This document shows positions 24,213-34,558 of a DNA stretch of 64,000 bases, in pieces. The DNA is from DSQK01 sp964550175 (GTDB lineage Archaea > Nanobdellota > Nanobdellia > Woesearchaeales > ARS49): NCBI GenBank assembly GCA_964550175.1, contig CAZJXP010000001.1, forward strand, positions 310,001-374,000, read 5' to 3'. Numbering within the stretch: the first letter of the stretch is position 1; each line of letters opens with the position of its first letter. The notes under the pieces are model-generated. The model was given only the letters and a program-made list of their open reading frames with translations. It did not search any database and had not been told where the DNA came from. The translations under genes and the position numbers were made by a program.

Positions 24213-24829
24213 CAGCAGAAGCAGCTTCGCTCGTCATACACTTCAGGGAAGTTCATGTACCAGTCGTAATCGCAGTCCGCGGTCTCGGTGCGCAAGACCG
24301 ACTCAGAGTTCGCGCCGATGATGTGCGACTCGACTTCCCAACGGACTGTCATGGCGCCGGTGCATTTGAACCCCCTGTTACCGCAGGCCGTGTCGCACGA
24401 GCCCGACGTGATGGTCGTCGATGAGCACGGCTGGTTCATCCGGTTTTCTAAAACGTCAATTCGGCCCTGCATGTCGTTGACGGTGCCGATGAGATCATCG
24501 ATGGCCGCCTGTTGGTCCGCACAGCAGCCGCTCGACGTGTCCGTTGAGGTTGTATCCTCAGGCGTGTCGCTCGTTTCAATCTCGCCGAAAATTTCCGTGA
24601 AAAACCGGTTCCAGAATCCCGGCTTGATGTCGACAGTCGTTTCCAGCTTCGCAGACTCGGGCGGATTGACCGTCGACGCGCCGAGCTTCGAGGAGCTCGC
24701 CACCGCGCCCGTTAACAGATTAGATGAATGCTTGACGACCCAGCCGTCGTGAAAAGGAGAAGATGACACCGCGATTGCGGCCGCCAACAAGATGGCGACG
24801 ACGATGATGGGCGTATGGTTCGGTTTCAT
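24209..24829 (-). CDS. Secreted Cys-rich protein, paralogue 2
   Basis: A 206-residue exported protein: hydrophobic N-terminal helix (PIIVVAILLAAAIAVSSS), then SPFHDGWVVKHSSN shared with its neighbour, a Thr/Ser-rich linker, a short coiled coil (DDLIGTVNDMQGRIDVLENR) and a C-terminal Cys domain (CDTACGNRGFKCTGA ... CDYDW ... CFCC). The start overlaps the paralogue's stop by TGATG. Even cysteine numbers and export suggest disulfides. Function unknown. Confidence 0.75.
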   Translation of the reverse strand: MKPNHTPIIVVAILLAAAIAVSSSPFHDGWVVKHSSNLLTGAVASSSKLGASTVNPPESAKLETTVDIKPGFWNRFFTEIFGEIETSDTPEDTTSTDTSSGCCADQQAAIDDLIGTVNDMQGRIDVLENRMNQPCSSTTITSGSCDTACGNRGFKCTGAMTVRWEVESHIIGANSESVLRTETADCDYDWYMNFPEVYDERSCFCC

Positions 24830-25227
24830 CAGCAACAGACGCAGTCGCGCACGAGGATTCTGTCACCCGGAGTGCCGAAGACGCACGAAGGTTTTGATTC
24901 ATCGCCGCAGTTGCTCGTTCCGCACGAGAAACCCCACTTGTTGTTCCGGCTCACGTCTCGTATCGACGCGCCGCTGCACTGCAGGCCTTTTATTCCGCAG
25001 GAATAATCGCAGTCGCCGTACTGAGAAAGCACGCTTCGGCAGGCGCTCGGACGGTCATTGACCGCCAAACCGGTGATGGTCTCAACCGAGTTCGGCTTCT
25101 CCGCGTCGCGCAAAATCATGGAGGAGGAATACTTGACGCTCCAGCCGTCGTGGATAGGCGAGGACGAGACCGCTATCGCAACGGCCAAGAAAAACATCAA
25201 TCCTACGAATCCATGCTGCGACTTCAT
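24829..25227 (-). CDS. Secreted Cys-rich protein, paralogue 1
   Basis: A 132-residue protein with signal-anchor GLMFFLAVAIAVSSS, then SPIHDGWSVKYSSS and a domain CDYSCGIKGLQCSGA ... CGTSNCG ... CVCC. It matches paralogue 2 at both the N-terminal motif and the Cys domain but lacks the linker and coiled coil. AGGTGT precedes the start. Disulfide-rich surface or secreted role is inferred. Confidence 0.75.
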   Translation of the reverse strand: MKSQHGFVGLMFFLAVAIAVSSSPIHDGWSVKYSSSMILRDAEKPNSVETITGLAVNDRPSACRSVLSQYGDCDYSCGIKGLQCSGASIRDVSRNNKWGFSCGTSNCGDESKPSCVFGTPGDRILVRDCVCC

Positions 25228-25289
25228 CGAACACCTCTTTATAGTTAGTGTTGGTTATTTCGCATATAAAAAGGCTCTGGTTGAACGTT

Positions 25290-25341
25290 TACTTTGACGA
25301 CGATACCACAAAATCGGCAAGGGACAGCGTGTCGGGAAAAG
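25290..25341. repeat. Family A repeat, half copy
   Basis: ACGATACCACAAAATCGGCA with GGGAAAAG at 25334-25341 resembles the right half of the repeat; the left end is only ACTTTGACGACG. Confidence 0.55.
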
Positions 25342-25457
25342 TAACGACGTGCAGTTGATTTGGCGGACTGCAAGTCCGCCGCGTCTCGTTGCACCTCCAG
25401 ATGGTGCACGTCATCTGAGCGGAAGCTTTATAAAAGACCCATCGTGAGCAACAAACC

Positions 25458-25565
25458 ATGAAACGAGGCTCACGCCGCTGGAAGAAGAAACAGCAAATGC
25501 GATGGAAGTGGCAGCGTAAGCGAATGAAGAAAGAGAAGCGAAAGCGAGCCGCTCGCACCGCCTAA
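25458..25565 (+). CDS. rpl41e: Ribosomal protein L41e-like basic peptide
   Basis: A 35-residue peptide, about half Arg/Lys with several Trp, whose second half MRWKWQRKRMKKEKRKR closely resembles archaeal/eukaryotic L41e (~25 residues). The true start may be the internal ATG at 25497. TATA box GCTTTATAAAAG at 25428-25439. Its stop overlaps the next ATG (TAATG). Confidence 0.75.
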   Translation: MKRGSRRWKKKQQMRWKWQRKRMKKEKRKRAARTA

Positions 25566-25945
25566 TGGGCCTCTTTGATTTTTTTAACCGTTCTACGACA
25601 ATTTCTTTCGTTTTGAACTCGCCTGATTTGGTCCGTTGCGCCCAGTGCATTCAGATCACGTTGCAGCAGGCCGACGACAAAATCGCGAACGTCGGGCCGC
25701 TGCGCAAGGAGGATTACGTCTCGATCGGGTCGAGCATTCTGGTCTGTGCGAAGGAATATTCCGGGTTGCCGTCGGAAAAACCCGCGGTCGTTTCGGTCAA
25801 ATTGCACGACGCGAAGCTGATTTCGATAGCGCGCGGCGTGAAGCAATTCCTCGAAGCGGCAGACGTTGACAAGCGACCCGCCGTCAGCGCGCAACGGACG
25901 CTGAAGTTGTTGGGCAACGCGCTGATGCGCGAATTCAGGCAATAA
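25565..25945 (+). CDS. Hypothetical protein coupled to L41e
   Basis: A 126-residue soluble protein (MGLFDFFNRSTTISFVLNSP ...) with CAQC near residue 26 and a helical C-terminus. Translational coupling through TAATG with the L41e-like gene. Family unknown. Confidence 0.7.
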   Translation: MGLFDFFNRSTTISFVLNSPDLVRCAQCIQITLQQADDKIANVGPLRKEDYVSIGSSILVCAKEYSGLPSEKPAVVSVKLHDAKLISIARGVKQFLEAADVDKRPAVSAQRTLKLLGNALMREFRQ

Positions 25946-25989
25946 CGAAATATATTTATATCATTACAGTCTTTGTAACACAAAACCCC

Positions 25990-26520
25990 ATGGACGCCCT
26001 CTTCGTTAAAACCGTAATCGGCTGGCTCGTGTTGTTATTGCAAATCCTGATCATGTTCTCACTGTTTTCTTTGTTCATTCCGTCGATACGGAAATCGCGC
26101 GCATTCGCCTTGCTCAAGAAAAACGCACTTTTGATCTCATTCCTGATTGCCCTCACCTCAATGCTCGGCAGCCTGTTCTTCTCGGAAATCCTGGGCTGGG
26201 AGCCGTGCGTGCTGTGCTGGTACCAGCGCATCGTGCTCTATCCGCTCGTGTTCATCTTCGGAACGGCGCTGCTGCGCAAAAAAACGGACTCGTTCACGTA
26301 TGCGATTCCTTTGGCAATTGTCGGGCTGTTCATCGCCGCGTACCATTTCATCATCCAACTACTGGCAAAATTCGGAACGGAAGTCGCGTGTTCAACGAAC
26401 GGAGTCCCGTGCAACGTCTCACCGACGTGGATGTTCGGCTACGTGACGATCCCACTCATGGCATTCACCGCGTTTACCGCAATCCTTTTATTCGCTTGGA
26501 TGCACGGAACAAAAGAATGA
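25990..26520 (+). CDS. DsbB-family disulfide oxidoreductase
   Basis: A 176-residue membrane protein with five hydrophobic segments. The first redox pair is in WEPCVLCWYQR, the second in CSTNGVPC, as in DsbB/BdbC, which re-oxidise a thioredoxin-like partner using quinone. The next gene, overlapping by ATGA, encodes such a partner. TATA-like AAATATATTTATA at 25947-25959. Confidence 0.9.
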   Translation: MDALFVKTVIGWLVLLLQILIMFSLFSLFIPSIRKSRAFALLKKNALLISFLIALTSMLGSLFFSEILGWEPCVLCWYQRIVLYPLVFIFGTALLRKKTDSFTYAIPLAIVGLFIAAYHFIIQLLAKFGTEVACSTNGVPCNVSPTWMFGYVTIPLMAFTAFTAILLFAWMHGTKE

Positions 26521-26861
26521 AAACGATCACGTTGTTCGGACTTTTTGCGCTGCTTCTTTTTGTCGTCGGATGCGCGCCCAACCACGACGTGCTGGCGGAC
26601 TGCTTGTCCGCGAACGGGGTGAAATTCTACGGCGCATTCTGGTGCCCGCATTGCGAGGCGCAAAAGGAATTATTCGGATCTTCCGTAGACCGATTGCCGT
26701 ACATCGAGTGTTCGCTGCCGGACAAATCCGCGCAGACTCAAGTGTGCGTCGACGCGAACGTCGAAAGCTATCCGACGTGGGAGTTTGCCGACGGAACGCG
26801 ACTGACCGGCGAACAGCCGCTCGATAGACTGGCGATAAAAGCGGGTTGCGCTGTTGAGTGA
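26517..26861 (+). CDS. Thioredoxin-fold lipoprotein (CPHC)
   Basis: A 114-residue protein with lipobox-like VVGCAPN (Cys19), and a thioredoxin fold with active site FWCPHCEAQKELF, a second pair (CSLPDKSAQTQVC) and the cis-Pro segment VESYPTWEFADG. It resembles the thioredoxin domain attached to VKOR in many organisms. Overlaps dsbB by ATGA, so the two form an extracytoplasmic thiol-oxidation pair (inference). Confidence 0.9.
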   Translation: MKTITLFGLFALLLFVVGCAPNHDVLADCLSANGVKFYGAFWCPHCEAQKELFGSSVDRLPYIECSLPDKSAQTQVCVDANVESYPTWEFADGTRLTGEQPLDRLAIKAGCAVE

Positions 26862-26864
26862 TTT

Positions 26865-26911
26865 TTCTACGACCGCACTAGCGACGCTACAAAAATAGCC
26901 GGTAAAAAGTC
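26865..26911. repeat. Family A repeat, half copy
   Basis: TACAAAAATAGCCGGTAAAAAG preserves the right arm; the left arm is reduced to TTTTTCTACGACC. Confidence 0.65.
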
Positions 26912-26952
26912 AACGTGCGAAGAAGCTGTAACGAAATAAATGCGACCTGCCG

Positions 26953-26996
26953 TTGCGGCGGTTGGCGGGCGCAGCCCCGGCCAGCAATGCCGCCAA
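26953..26996. repeat. G+C-rich hairpin repeat (family B), copy 3, inverted
   Basis: GCGGCGGTTGGCGGGCGCAG pairs with CCCCGGCCAGCAATGCCGCC. Its reverse complement matches copy 1 (10107-10155) closely. It lies just upstream of the rRNA promoter. Confidence 0.75.
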
Positions 26997-27021
26997 AAAC
27001 ACGACTTTTTCTGCCATTTTA

Positions 27022-27060
27022 CCCCCTTTAAATACCTCGACGATACCTTTATATACAACC
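27022..27060 (+). promoter_or_regulatory. Probable rRNA operon promoter
   Basis: Two TATA-like boxes, CCTTTAAATACC (27022-27033) and CTTTATATACAA (27047-27058), precede a ~400-base leader to 16S. The leader holds strong hairpins (CACAACATCAGATGTTGTG at 27189; GCGCATC-GCTACA-GATGCGC), then the 16S processing stem. Confidence 0.65.
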
Positions 27061-27250
27061 TACTAGGTTCTTCAGCTATTCCCTTCACGACGAAGGGAAT
27101 CTTTGATCAACACCAACAGTTCTGTCCATCACCAACCTCGGTTGGAAGGCGGTATTTCCCCGCTGCGAGACGAATGTCAGCGAACTCACAACATCAGATG
27201 TTGTGCGCTCATATTCATGAATGCGCATCGCTACAGATGCGCACGATGAA

Positions 27251-27264
27251 CGAACAACCAAACT
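27251..27264 (+). other. 5' half of the pre-16S processing stem
   Basis: CGAACAACCAAACT is the exact reverse complement of AGTTTGGTTGTTCG at 29035-29048. The two bracket 16S and form the stem normally cut by the splicing endonuclease in archaea. Confidence 0.85.
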
Positions 27265-27476
27265 GTCAATTCTAGAGAGTTTTATAGTGATGCTTCGAGA
27301 TTAAGCTCGAACGTATTTTTGACACGGATACTTTTTCGAAAGGAAAATTATCGTGCGAAAACAGCAATGTTTTTCGTGTCAAAAACGATACTTGCGACCA
27401 AAATAAAAAGTTAATGAACGCGGCCTCGACAGCAATGTCGAGATGTTCATAGCTTGCAATTAGACGAAACGTCAAG

Positions 27477-28945
<1,469 letters not shown>

Positions 28946-29034
28946 TTCTTTTTTTCAATAAAATGAAAAACTGAATAATCATGTTGATATTGACACCGAG
29001 TAACATCGGTCATGGGAAAATTTATTTTTCCATG

Positions 29035-29048
29035 AGTTTGGTTGTTCG
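29035..29048 (+). other. 3' half of the pre-16S processing stem
   Basis: AGTTTGGTTGTTCG, 14 of 14 complementary to 27251-27264. Confidence 0.85.
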
Positions 29049-29065
29049 ATTTTTTTCATACTCCG

Positions 29066-29137
29066 GGGCTCGTAGCTCAACGGTAGAGCGCTCCCTTTGC
29101 AAGGGAGAGGCTCCGGGTTCAAATCCCGGCGAGTCCA
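29066..29137 (+). tRNA. tRNA-Ala (anticodon TGC) in the 16S-23S spacer
   Basis: Acceptor GGGCTCG/CGAGTCC, discriminator A; anticodon stem CTCCC/GGGAG with loop TTTGCAA gives TGC; T arm CCGGGTTCAAATCCCGG. The spacer tRNA-Ala is typical of many archaea. Confidence 0.96.
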
Positions 29138-29261
29138 TGTTTTGATTTGGAAAACGAATCACATTCGAATCCAGAATCGACACATGGACGAGACGGTGCA
29201 GGAGAACGCGCAAGCGTTCGACTCGCACCGGCGAGTCCGGAATCACAAGAAAAAACGTACT

Positions 29262-29332
29262 GCGACGATACGACAAAATCTGCAGGGGAAAAGCAAAGCT
29301 GGGGAACCAGAAACTTTTTACCGGCACGTTTG
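29262..29332. repeat. Family A repeat, rearranged, in the rRNA spacer
   Basis: The right half CGACGATACGACAAAATCTG with CAGGGGAAAAGC comes first and the left arm CTTTTTACCGGCACGTTTGG second, the reverse of the usual order, as if two copies abut. It would be part of the pre-rRNA. Confidence 0.75.
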
Positions 29333-29537
29333 GAAGTTCGTTCGTCAGAAACGTAGTCACAAAGTTCACAGGAAATCATCAAGCTCATTGGTTCATAACG
29401 ATGGGAAACGCTCGGCGGCTGTATTGCGTCGATCGATTGGTTAAGGAAATGAGTATGACAAATTTAATGGGTGACCGTTGTTCACAACGGTCACGCGGAA
29501 CAACAGGTTCCGTGATGTCTTCACTCTCATTTTGATG

Positions 29538-29551
29538 CGACCGTGCATGAG
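29538..29551 (+). other. 5' half of the pre-23S processing stem
   Basis: CGACCGTGCATGAG exactly complements CTCATGCACGGTCG at 32959-32972, bracketing 23S. Confidence 0.85.
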
Positions 29552-29597
29552 GCCTATATTGCATAAGATAGGGAAATCGACTTGAAAGAAAGTCAAA

Positions 29598-32500
29598 TTA
29601 ACTTATATGGTGGAGGACTTGGTTCTCGACGCCGATGAAGGACGTGGCAAGCTGCGATAAGCTTCGGCGACCCGCACGCAGGGGTTGACCCGGAGATCTC
29701 CGAATAGGACTTCCTTTTAAGACCGCAAGGTCGGGGAACGGGGGGAATTGAAACGTCTTAGTACCCCCAGGAAAAGAAACCAATAGGGATACGGTGAGTA
29801 AGAGCGACTGAAAACCGCATACGACAAACCGAATCTTGCATTGAAAGATGCAAGGCATGTGGTGTGATAAGGACTTTCATTTAGGCTACGCTCGATACGA
29901 CAAAGTCGCCTGGAACGGCGCGCCAGAGAGGGTGATAGCCCCGTCGTCAGTGTTGAGAGAGCTGAGAAAGTATCCTGAGTACTGTCCCTCGGAAATGGGG
30001 CAGGAAGATGGGAGGCATCTACTTCCAATCGTAAACACGTCGAGAGTCCGATAGCGTACAAGTACCGTGAGGGAAAGTTGAAAAGAACCCGTGACAGGGA
30101 GTTCAAAGAGCCTGAAACCATATAAGGATAGTCCTCTAATGCTTCAAGGAGTGTTAGAGTCCGTTGCGAATAATGTGCCAGGGAGTGCCGGGGATGTGGC
30201 GAGGGTAAGCAGATCATCTGCGGACCCGTAGCGAAAGCGACACGCACGCAGGTAACAAGGTGCGCGGTATGAAAGTGCCGGAAGTCACATCATGGCAACC
30301 CGAAACCACTCGATCTAATCCTGAGCAAGATGAAGCGGGGGTAAAACCCCGTGGAGGTCTGAAGAGGTTCTGGATGCATCCGTTCTTCTGACTTGGGATT
30401 AGGGGTGAAAAGCCAATCGAGAGTGGTGATAGCTGGTTCCTTCCGAAATTGGCCATAGTCAAGCCTCAAGCGAGATGGCGTTCGCTGTAGAGTCACAGAT
30501 TGGGGGCTTAGGCTTCGAAAGAGGTCGGCCCTTTGTCTAACTCCGAATACGAGCGCGTCGTAGACCTTGGGAGTCGGGGCGTCGGCGTAAGGTTGATGTC
30601 CAAGAGGGGAACAACCCAGACATACATTAAGGTCCCTAAGTACCAATTAAGTGTGAAAGGCGAAAGGTTGTTCATTGCCACAGACAGCGAGGAGGTAGGC
30701 TTAGAAGCAGCCACCCTTTAAAAAGTGCGTAACAGCTCACTCGTCAAGGCAATGAGTACCTACAATGGACGGGGCTAAATTGGTCACCGATATGTATGGC
30801 ATCTCAAAAGGATGCGGTAGGAAGGCGTTCGGTGCGCGTAGAACGTGGCTTGAAAGGGCCACGGGAGCGCTTCGAAATGAGAATCCTGGCGTGAGTAGGA
30901 TCATAGTGCTGTGAGAATCAGCATCGCTGAAAGGGCAAGGGTTTCTAGACACTGTCGATCAGTCTAGAGTTAGTCGGTCTTAACTGCGACCCCCACTGGG
31001 TCGTGTGAGGAAAAGGCAACAGGTTAATATTCCTGTACCATGTGTGTATGTGCGGCAACGCAAGCGTCATTACCGACGCTTCGGGGTCAGTCGACACGAA
31101 CTGTCGTTCGTGCTAAAGAAGATACAACCGAGGAGTATCGTCATGATGAGAATCGGTTGAACACTCTGAATGGTTCCGCTTTGCGGAATTCGGCCTATCC
31201 CTGGAGCCCGTGAAAAGGGAAAGACGAAAAATCACATATGTCCGTACCCAGAACCAGCACTGGTGCCCCTAGGTGAGAAGCCTCAAGTGTGAAGGAGACA
31301 ACCCGGGCGAGGGAACTCGGCCAATTGGTCCCGTGCCTTCGGTAGAAGGGATCCCTGCGGCCGTGTGCATATGCATGGCGGCGGCAGGGCGCAGAGACCA
31401 GGGGTTCCCGACTGTTTAACAAAAACACAACTTCGTGCGAAGCTGAAAAGCTGTGTATACGAGGTGACGTCTGCCCAGTGCAGGTATCCGAATACCCTTT
31501 TCAAGGGGTTAAAGGACCTGTAAACGGCGGAAGTAACTATAACTTTCTTAAGGTGGCATTTACGACTGCCTTAGTGGGGTGTGAGACCCCTTCGATTGAT
31601 TCACGCGCGCCGTGAACGACGAAAAAATCTGGCTATATGCTGGAACATCTGTTGCTGTTTTCGAATTTTAAAACGAAAACAGCGTCAACGCAAGTTGATA
31701 TCCGGTTGCATTGGTAACGGTGCAAACGCAGACAATCAGCAGGAAAGGCCGAGGCGACTTTTCGGAGTGTAATAACTCCGAAGCGAAGCTTCGGAATCCT
31801 CAGAGACTGCATGCCAAGACAGCATTTTATGGAGAGCTCATCACTCACCGACATCAGCAATGATGGAAATGTTGAAGATACAGTCCGAGCTTAACAGCGA
31901 TGTTAAGAACGTGACAGAAATGATCATGTCGTCAAGCAATTGACGTAACAAAAATGAGCGAAATGCCTTGTCATTTGATTGGTGACGTGCATGAAGGGCG
32001 CAACGAGGTCCCCACTGTCCCCGCCCGGAATCCTCTGAAACCCCCTTCTGGTGCAAAGGCCAGAGAAGTCCAGTAGGAAGTGAAGACCCCGTGAAACTTT
32101 ACTGTAGTCTGTCGCTGTGACGTGGAGATCATTGCATAGGGTATGCAGGAGCCGTTATGCGGAAACTTTCGGGTTTCCGATAGGCACCGATGTAACACTG
32201 CACTCTGATTTCCGCGCCGCTCACCCGATTGGGGACACCGATTGACGGACAGTTCGGCTGGGGTGGCACGCCGATGAAAACATATCATCGGCGCCCAAAG
32301 GTTGGCTCAGACGGGTCAGAAATCCGTCGTAGCGTGCAAGGGCATAAGCCAGCCTGATTGGAATCCGATCAAGAACGATTCCAAACGCGAAAGCGTGGCC
32401 TAGCGAACCTCACTGCGCCTCTTGATGAGGCCGTGGGATGACCGAAAAGTTACTCCGGGGATAACAGAGTTGTCGCGCCTGAGAGTTCACATCGACGGCG

Positions 32501-32890
32501 CGGCTTGCTACATCGACGTCGGCTCTTCCTCTCCTAGGTGTGCAGTAGCATCTAAGGGTACGGGAGTTCACCGGTTAAAAGGGATCGTTAGCTGGGTTCA
32601 CAACGCTGTGAGGCAGTTGGTATACGATCCACTGGACTTGCATAAACTTCTGAGGGGAAGGAAGACATAGTACGAGAGGAACTGTCTTTCGTGGCCTCTA
32701 GTCTACCGGTTATCTGACAAGGTATTATGCCGGGCAGCCACGCCATATGGGATAAACACTGAAAGCATCTAAGTGTGAAACCCACCTCGAAAAGAGAAGA
32801 AAGGACGCTCATAGAAGATGAGTTCGATGGAAACGGGGTGTACGTGTTTAGGTAACGAGACACTCAGCCTGCGTTCCCCAAAAGTCCGTT
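29598..32890 (+). rRNA. rrl: 23S ribosomal RNA, interrupted by a group I intron
   Basis: Starts near ACTTATATGGTGGAGGACTT / CGCCGATGAAGGACGTGGC and runs to about CAAAAGTCCG; ends are approximate. Landmarks include GTAACTATAACTTTCTTAAG, GTGAAGACCCCGTGAA and the sarcin-ricin loop AGTACGAGAGGAAC. The gross length (~3290) exceeds a normal archaeal 23S by ~400 because of an intron at 31555-31956; spliced length is ~2890. No 5S follows it here. Confidence 0.95.
31555..31956 (+). other. Group I intron in 23S rRNA
   Basis: Splits the universal CTTAAGGTAGCGAAAT after GGT. The 5' exon UUAAGGU pairs with an internal guide GCCUUAG (31568-31574) with the required U.G at the splice site; the last intron base is G. 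Core elements: Q-like AATCAGCAGGAAAG (31734-31747), R-like CTCAGAGACTGCATGCC (31799-31815), S-like AAGATACAGTCC (31875-31886); GACUG (31805-31809) and CAGUC (31881-31885) form P7. About 402 bases, no homing endonuclease ORF. The insertion point corresponds to about position 1931 of E. coli 23S. Confidence 0.9.
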
Positions 32891-32958
32891 ATTACTTTAT
32901 TTTATGTTTTGTAGGATGATCATTCAGGCAACTTTATGATCAATGCGCCTTCGGCGCT

Positions 32959-32972
32959 CTCATGCACGGTCG
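32959..32972 (+). other. 3' half of the pre-23S processing stem
   Basis: CTCATGCACGGTCG, followed by a T-run (TTTCTTTTTTTTATTC) that may terminate the rRNA transcript. Confidence 0.8.
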
Positions 32973-33111
32973 TTTCTTTTTTTTATTCTAGTTTTATTTC
33001 ATTTTCAATGGATTCAGCGTGAGCTGGATTCTGAAAAATCATTTTTGAATGGAGCTAGCGAGAGCCATATTATGACTGAACAGTTAATGAAAAAGCAATA
33101 AATAGAGTTAA

Positions 33112-33903
33112 TTAATTACTAGGAATAATTATTGTTCCAGAAATATCTCCTTTTTTGATTTCTTCAGAACTTATAAGCATCACACGTTTATTTGTTTCAG
33201 TTAAGAAACTTTGACATTTATTAATAAGCTCGGTTGTTTTTGCTAACAAATCAGCATTTTGAGATTGAACTACATTCAAATCAAGATATTGCAATTCTGC
33301 TAATGTTATTCGACTATCATGTCTATCTTTATTCATGAACAAAGAAACCACTTCGTGCGTATGTCCAAAATCATCATATTCTACATGTTTAAATTTAAAC
33401 AAGGATGGTTTTGTGTTTATCATCCCCATGATTTTAAATTTTGCAAAGTTAAATATTTGTTTAGCATTTTCTTTTAGCAACGGGTCTTCCGATTTAATAT
33501 GTTTAATGGCTCTAAACCAACCCCCCTCATACTGACAAACTGGGTCAATTTGAGTTATTACTGTATTGGGAGTTAGAGTTAATTCATCTGCTTTCAAAAA
33601 TAAGCAACATAAGGAAGAGCAGCAATGAACTGGCACGTATACTTGAAAGGAGGATAGATTTTCTCTCAATATGTACGCCATAATAATTGCTGTTTTAAAA
33701 TCGCCACCCTCACCATGAAGTATGACCGTTAAATTTTTACTAATGCTTGACTGCATAAAATCCATAAGCCATATTTCATCATTTTCTTGGATTTCCTTAT
33801 GATGAGCATAAATTAAAAAAATAAATTCGCGACCAAGGATTAACTTTATTTCTGCCTTAACTGAATAAATTTCTTTATTCAATAAGTCTAATTTATCTTG
33901 CAT
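33112..33903 (-). CDS. ClpP/crotonase-fold protein, serine-dehydrogenase-proteinase-like
   Basis: A 263-residue protein resembling the SDH-proteinase/DUF114 branch of the ClpP superfamily. LHGEGGDFKTA fits the oxyanion-hole loop (usually HTPGG), VPVHCCSSLCCLF aligns with VPHYAMSGGT so the nucleophile serine is kept, and LKADELTLTPNTVITQIDPV fits the ADEI-x-M-x-PN-x-x-x-G-x-x-DPQ block. It lacks N-terminal membrane helices. Markedly A+T-rich codons compared with neighbours suggest recent transfer. Substrate unknown. Confidence 0.72.
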   Translation of the reverse strand: MQDKLDLLNKEIYSVKAEIKLILGREFIFLIYAHHKEIQENDEIWLMDFMQSSISKNLTVILHGEGGDFKTAIIMAYILRENLSSFQVYVPVHCCSSLCCLFLKADELTLTPNTVITQIDPVCQYEGGWFRAIKHIKSEDPLLKENAKQIFNFAKFKIMGMINTKPSLFKFKHVEYDDFGHTHEVVSLFMNKDRHDSRITLAELQYLDLNVVQSQNADLLAKTTELINKCQSFLTETNKRVMLISSEEIKKGDISGTIIIPSN

Positions 33904-34058
33904 ATTAACCTAAACGTGTCACTACATATATATTTAATGCTGCATTACAAATGATATCTAAATAACATACAATTAATATACAGGAAGCTTTATAAATCAA
34001 TTAAACCGTATAAAGTCATAATAACAGACGTACCTATCGGCAGCTGTGGAGGTGCTAT

Positions 34059-34271
34059 ATGGGCAAACAAATAAATATTCGTCTTTCGGATAAAGCAGTG
34101 AAAGAATTAGAGGACTTAAGAACTCGATTAAATTTAAGTTCGATTTCTGATGTGATTCGTGGTAGCATAGCTCTTCAAAAATTCATTGAAGATGAAAAAA
34201 GTAAGAATAAAGAAATTGTTCTAAAAGATAAACGAACTAACAAAGAACAAGTTATTGTAACCCTTAGGTAA
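34059..34271 (+). CDS. Ribbon-helix-helix DNA-binding protein
   Basis: A 70-residue protein with INIRLSDKAVKELEDLRTRL and SSISDVIRGSIALQKFIED, a MetJ/Arc/CopG-type fold. Such proteins are often autoregulators or antitoxins; here no standard toxin follows, but a small membrane protein does, 5 bases later. A+T-rich. AGGTG precedes the ATG. Confidence 0.75.
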   Translation: MGKQINIRLSDKAVKELEDLRTRLNLSSISDVIRGSIALQKFIEDEKSKNKEIVLKDKRTNKEQVIVTLR

Positions 34272-34276
34272 ACCTA

Positions 34277-34540
34277 ATGCCAAAAGAAGAGTTTATTGAA
34301 ATTACGGAAATTACTGACGGAAAAAAAACGCAGCACAAGTATCCAAATTTTGAACCAGAATTAAGTGTGAAACCTCAAACAACAAAATGGTTTTTTTACA
34401 CATTTAATTGGATATCACTATTGTTCTGTTTAACTTTTATTATTTTGATATTTTTGGAAAAACCGTTGCCAGAATACTTCATTGGATTTATAGGTTCCAT
34501 AATCGGATATTTCATTGCAAAAAGACCATATGAACTATAA
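34277..34540 (+). CDS. Small membrane protein following the RHH gene
   Basis: An 87-residue protein with a hydrophilic N-terminus and two hydrophobic helices (WISLLFCLTFIILIFLE and FIGFIGSIIGYFIA). Five bases after the RHH stop. Whether it is the effector of an RHH-controlled module is unknown. Confidence 0.6.
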   Translation: MPKEEFIEITEITDGKKTQHKYPNFEPELSVKPQTTKWFFYTFNWISLLFCLTFIILIFLEKPLPEYFIGFIGSIIGYFIAKRPYEL

Positions 34541-34558
34541 TTTACGTACGAGTTATCT

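Noticed and set aside
27170..27250. Leader hairpins before 16S as a small RNA gene
   Set aside because: They lie between the rRNA promoter and the processing stem and are most simply part of the rRNA leader.
31581..31772. Possible 63-codon frame inside the 23S intron
   Set aside because: No LAGLIDADG, HNH or GIY-YIG motif; composition follows the folded RNA, so it is not a homing endonuclease.
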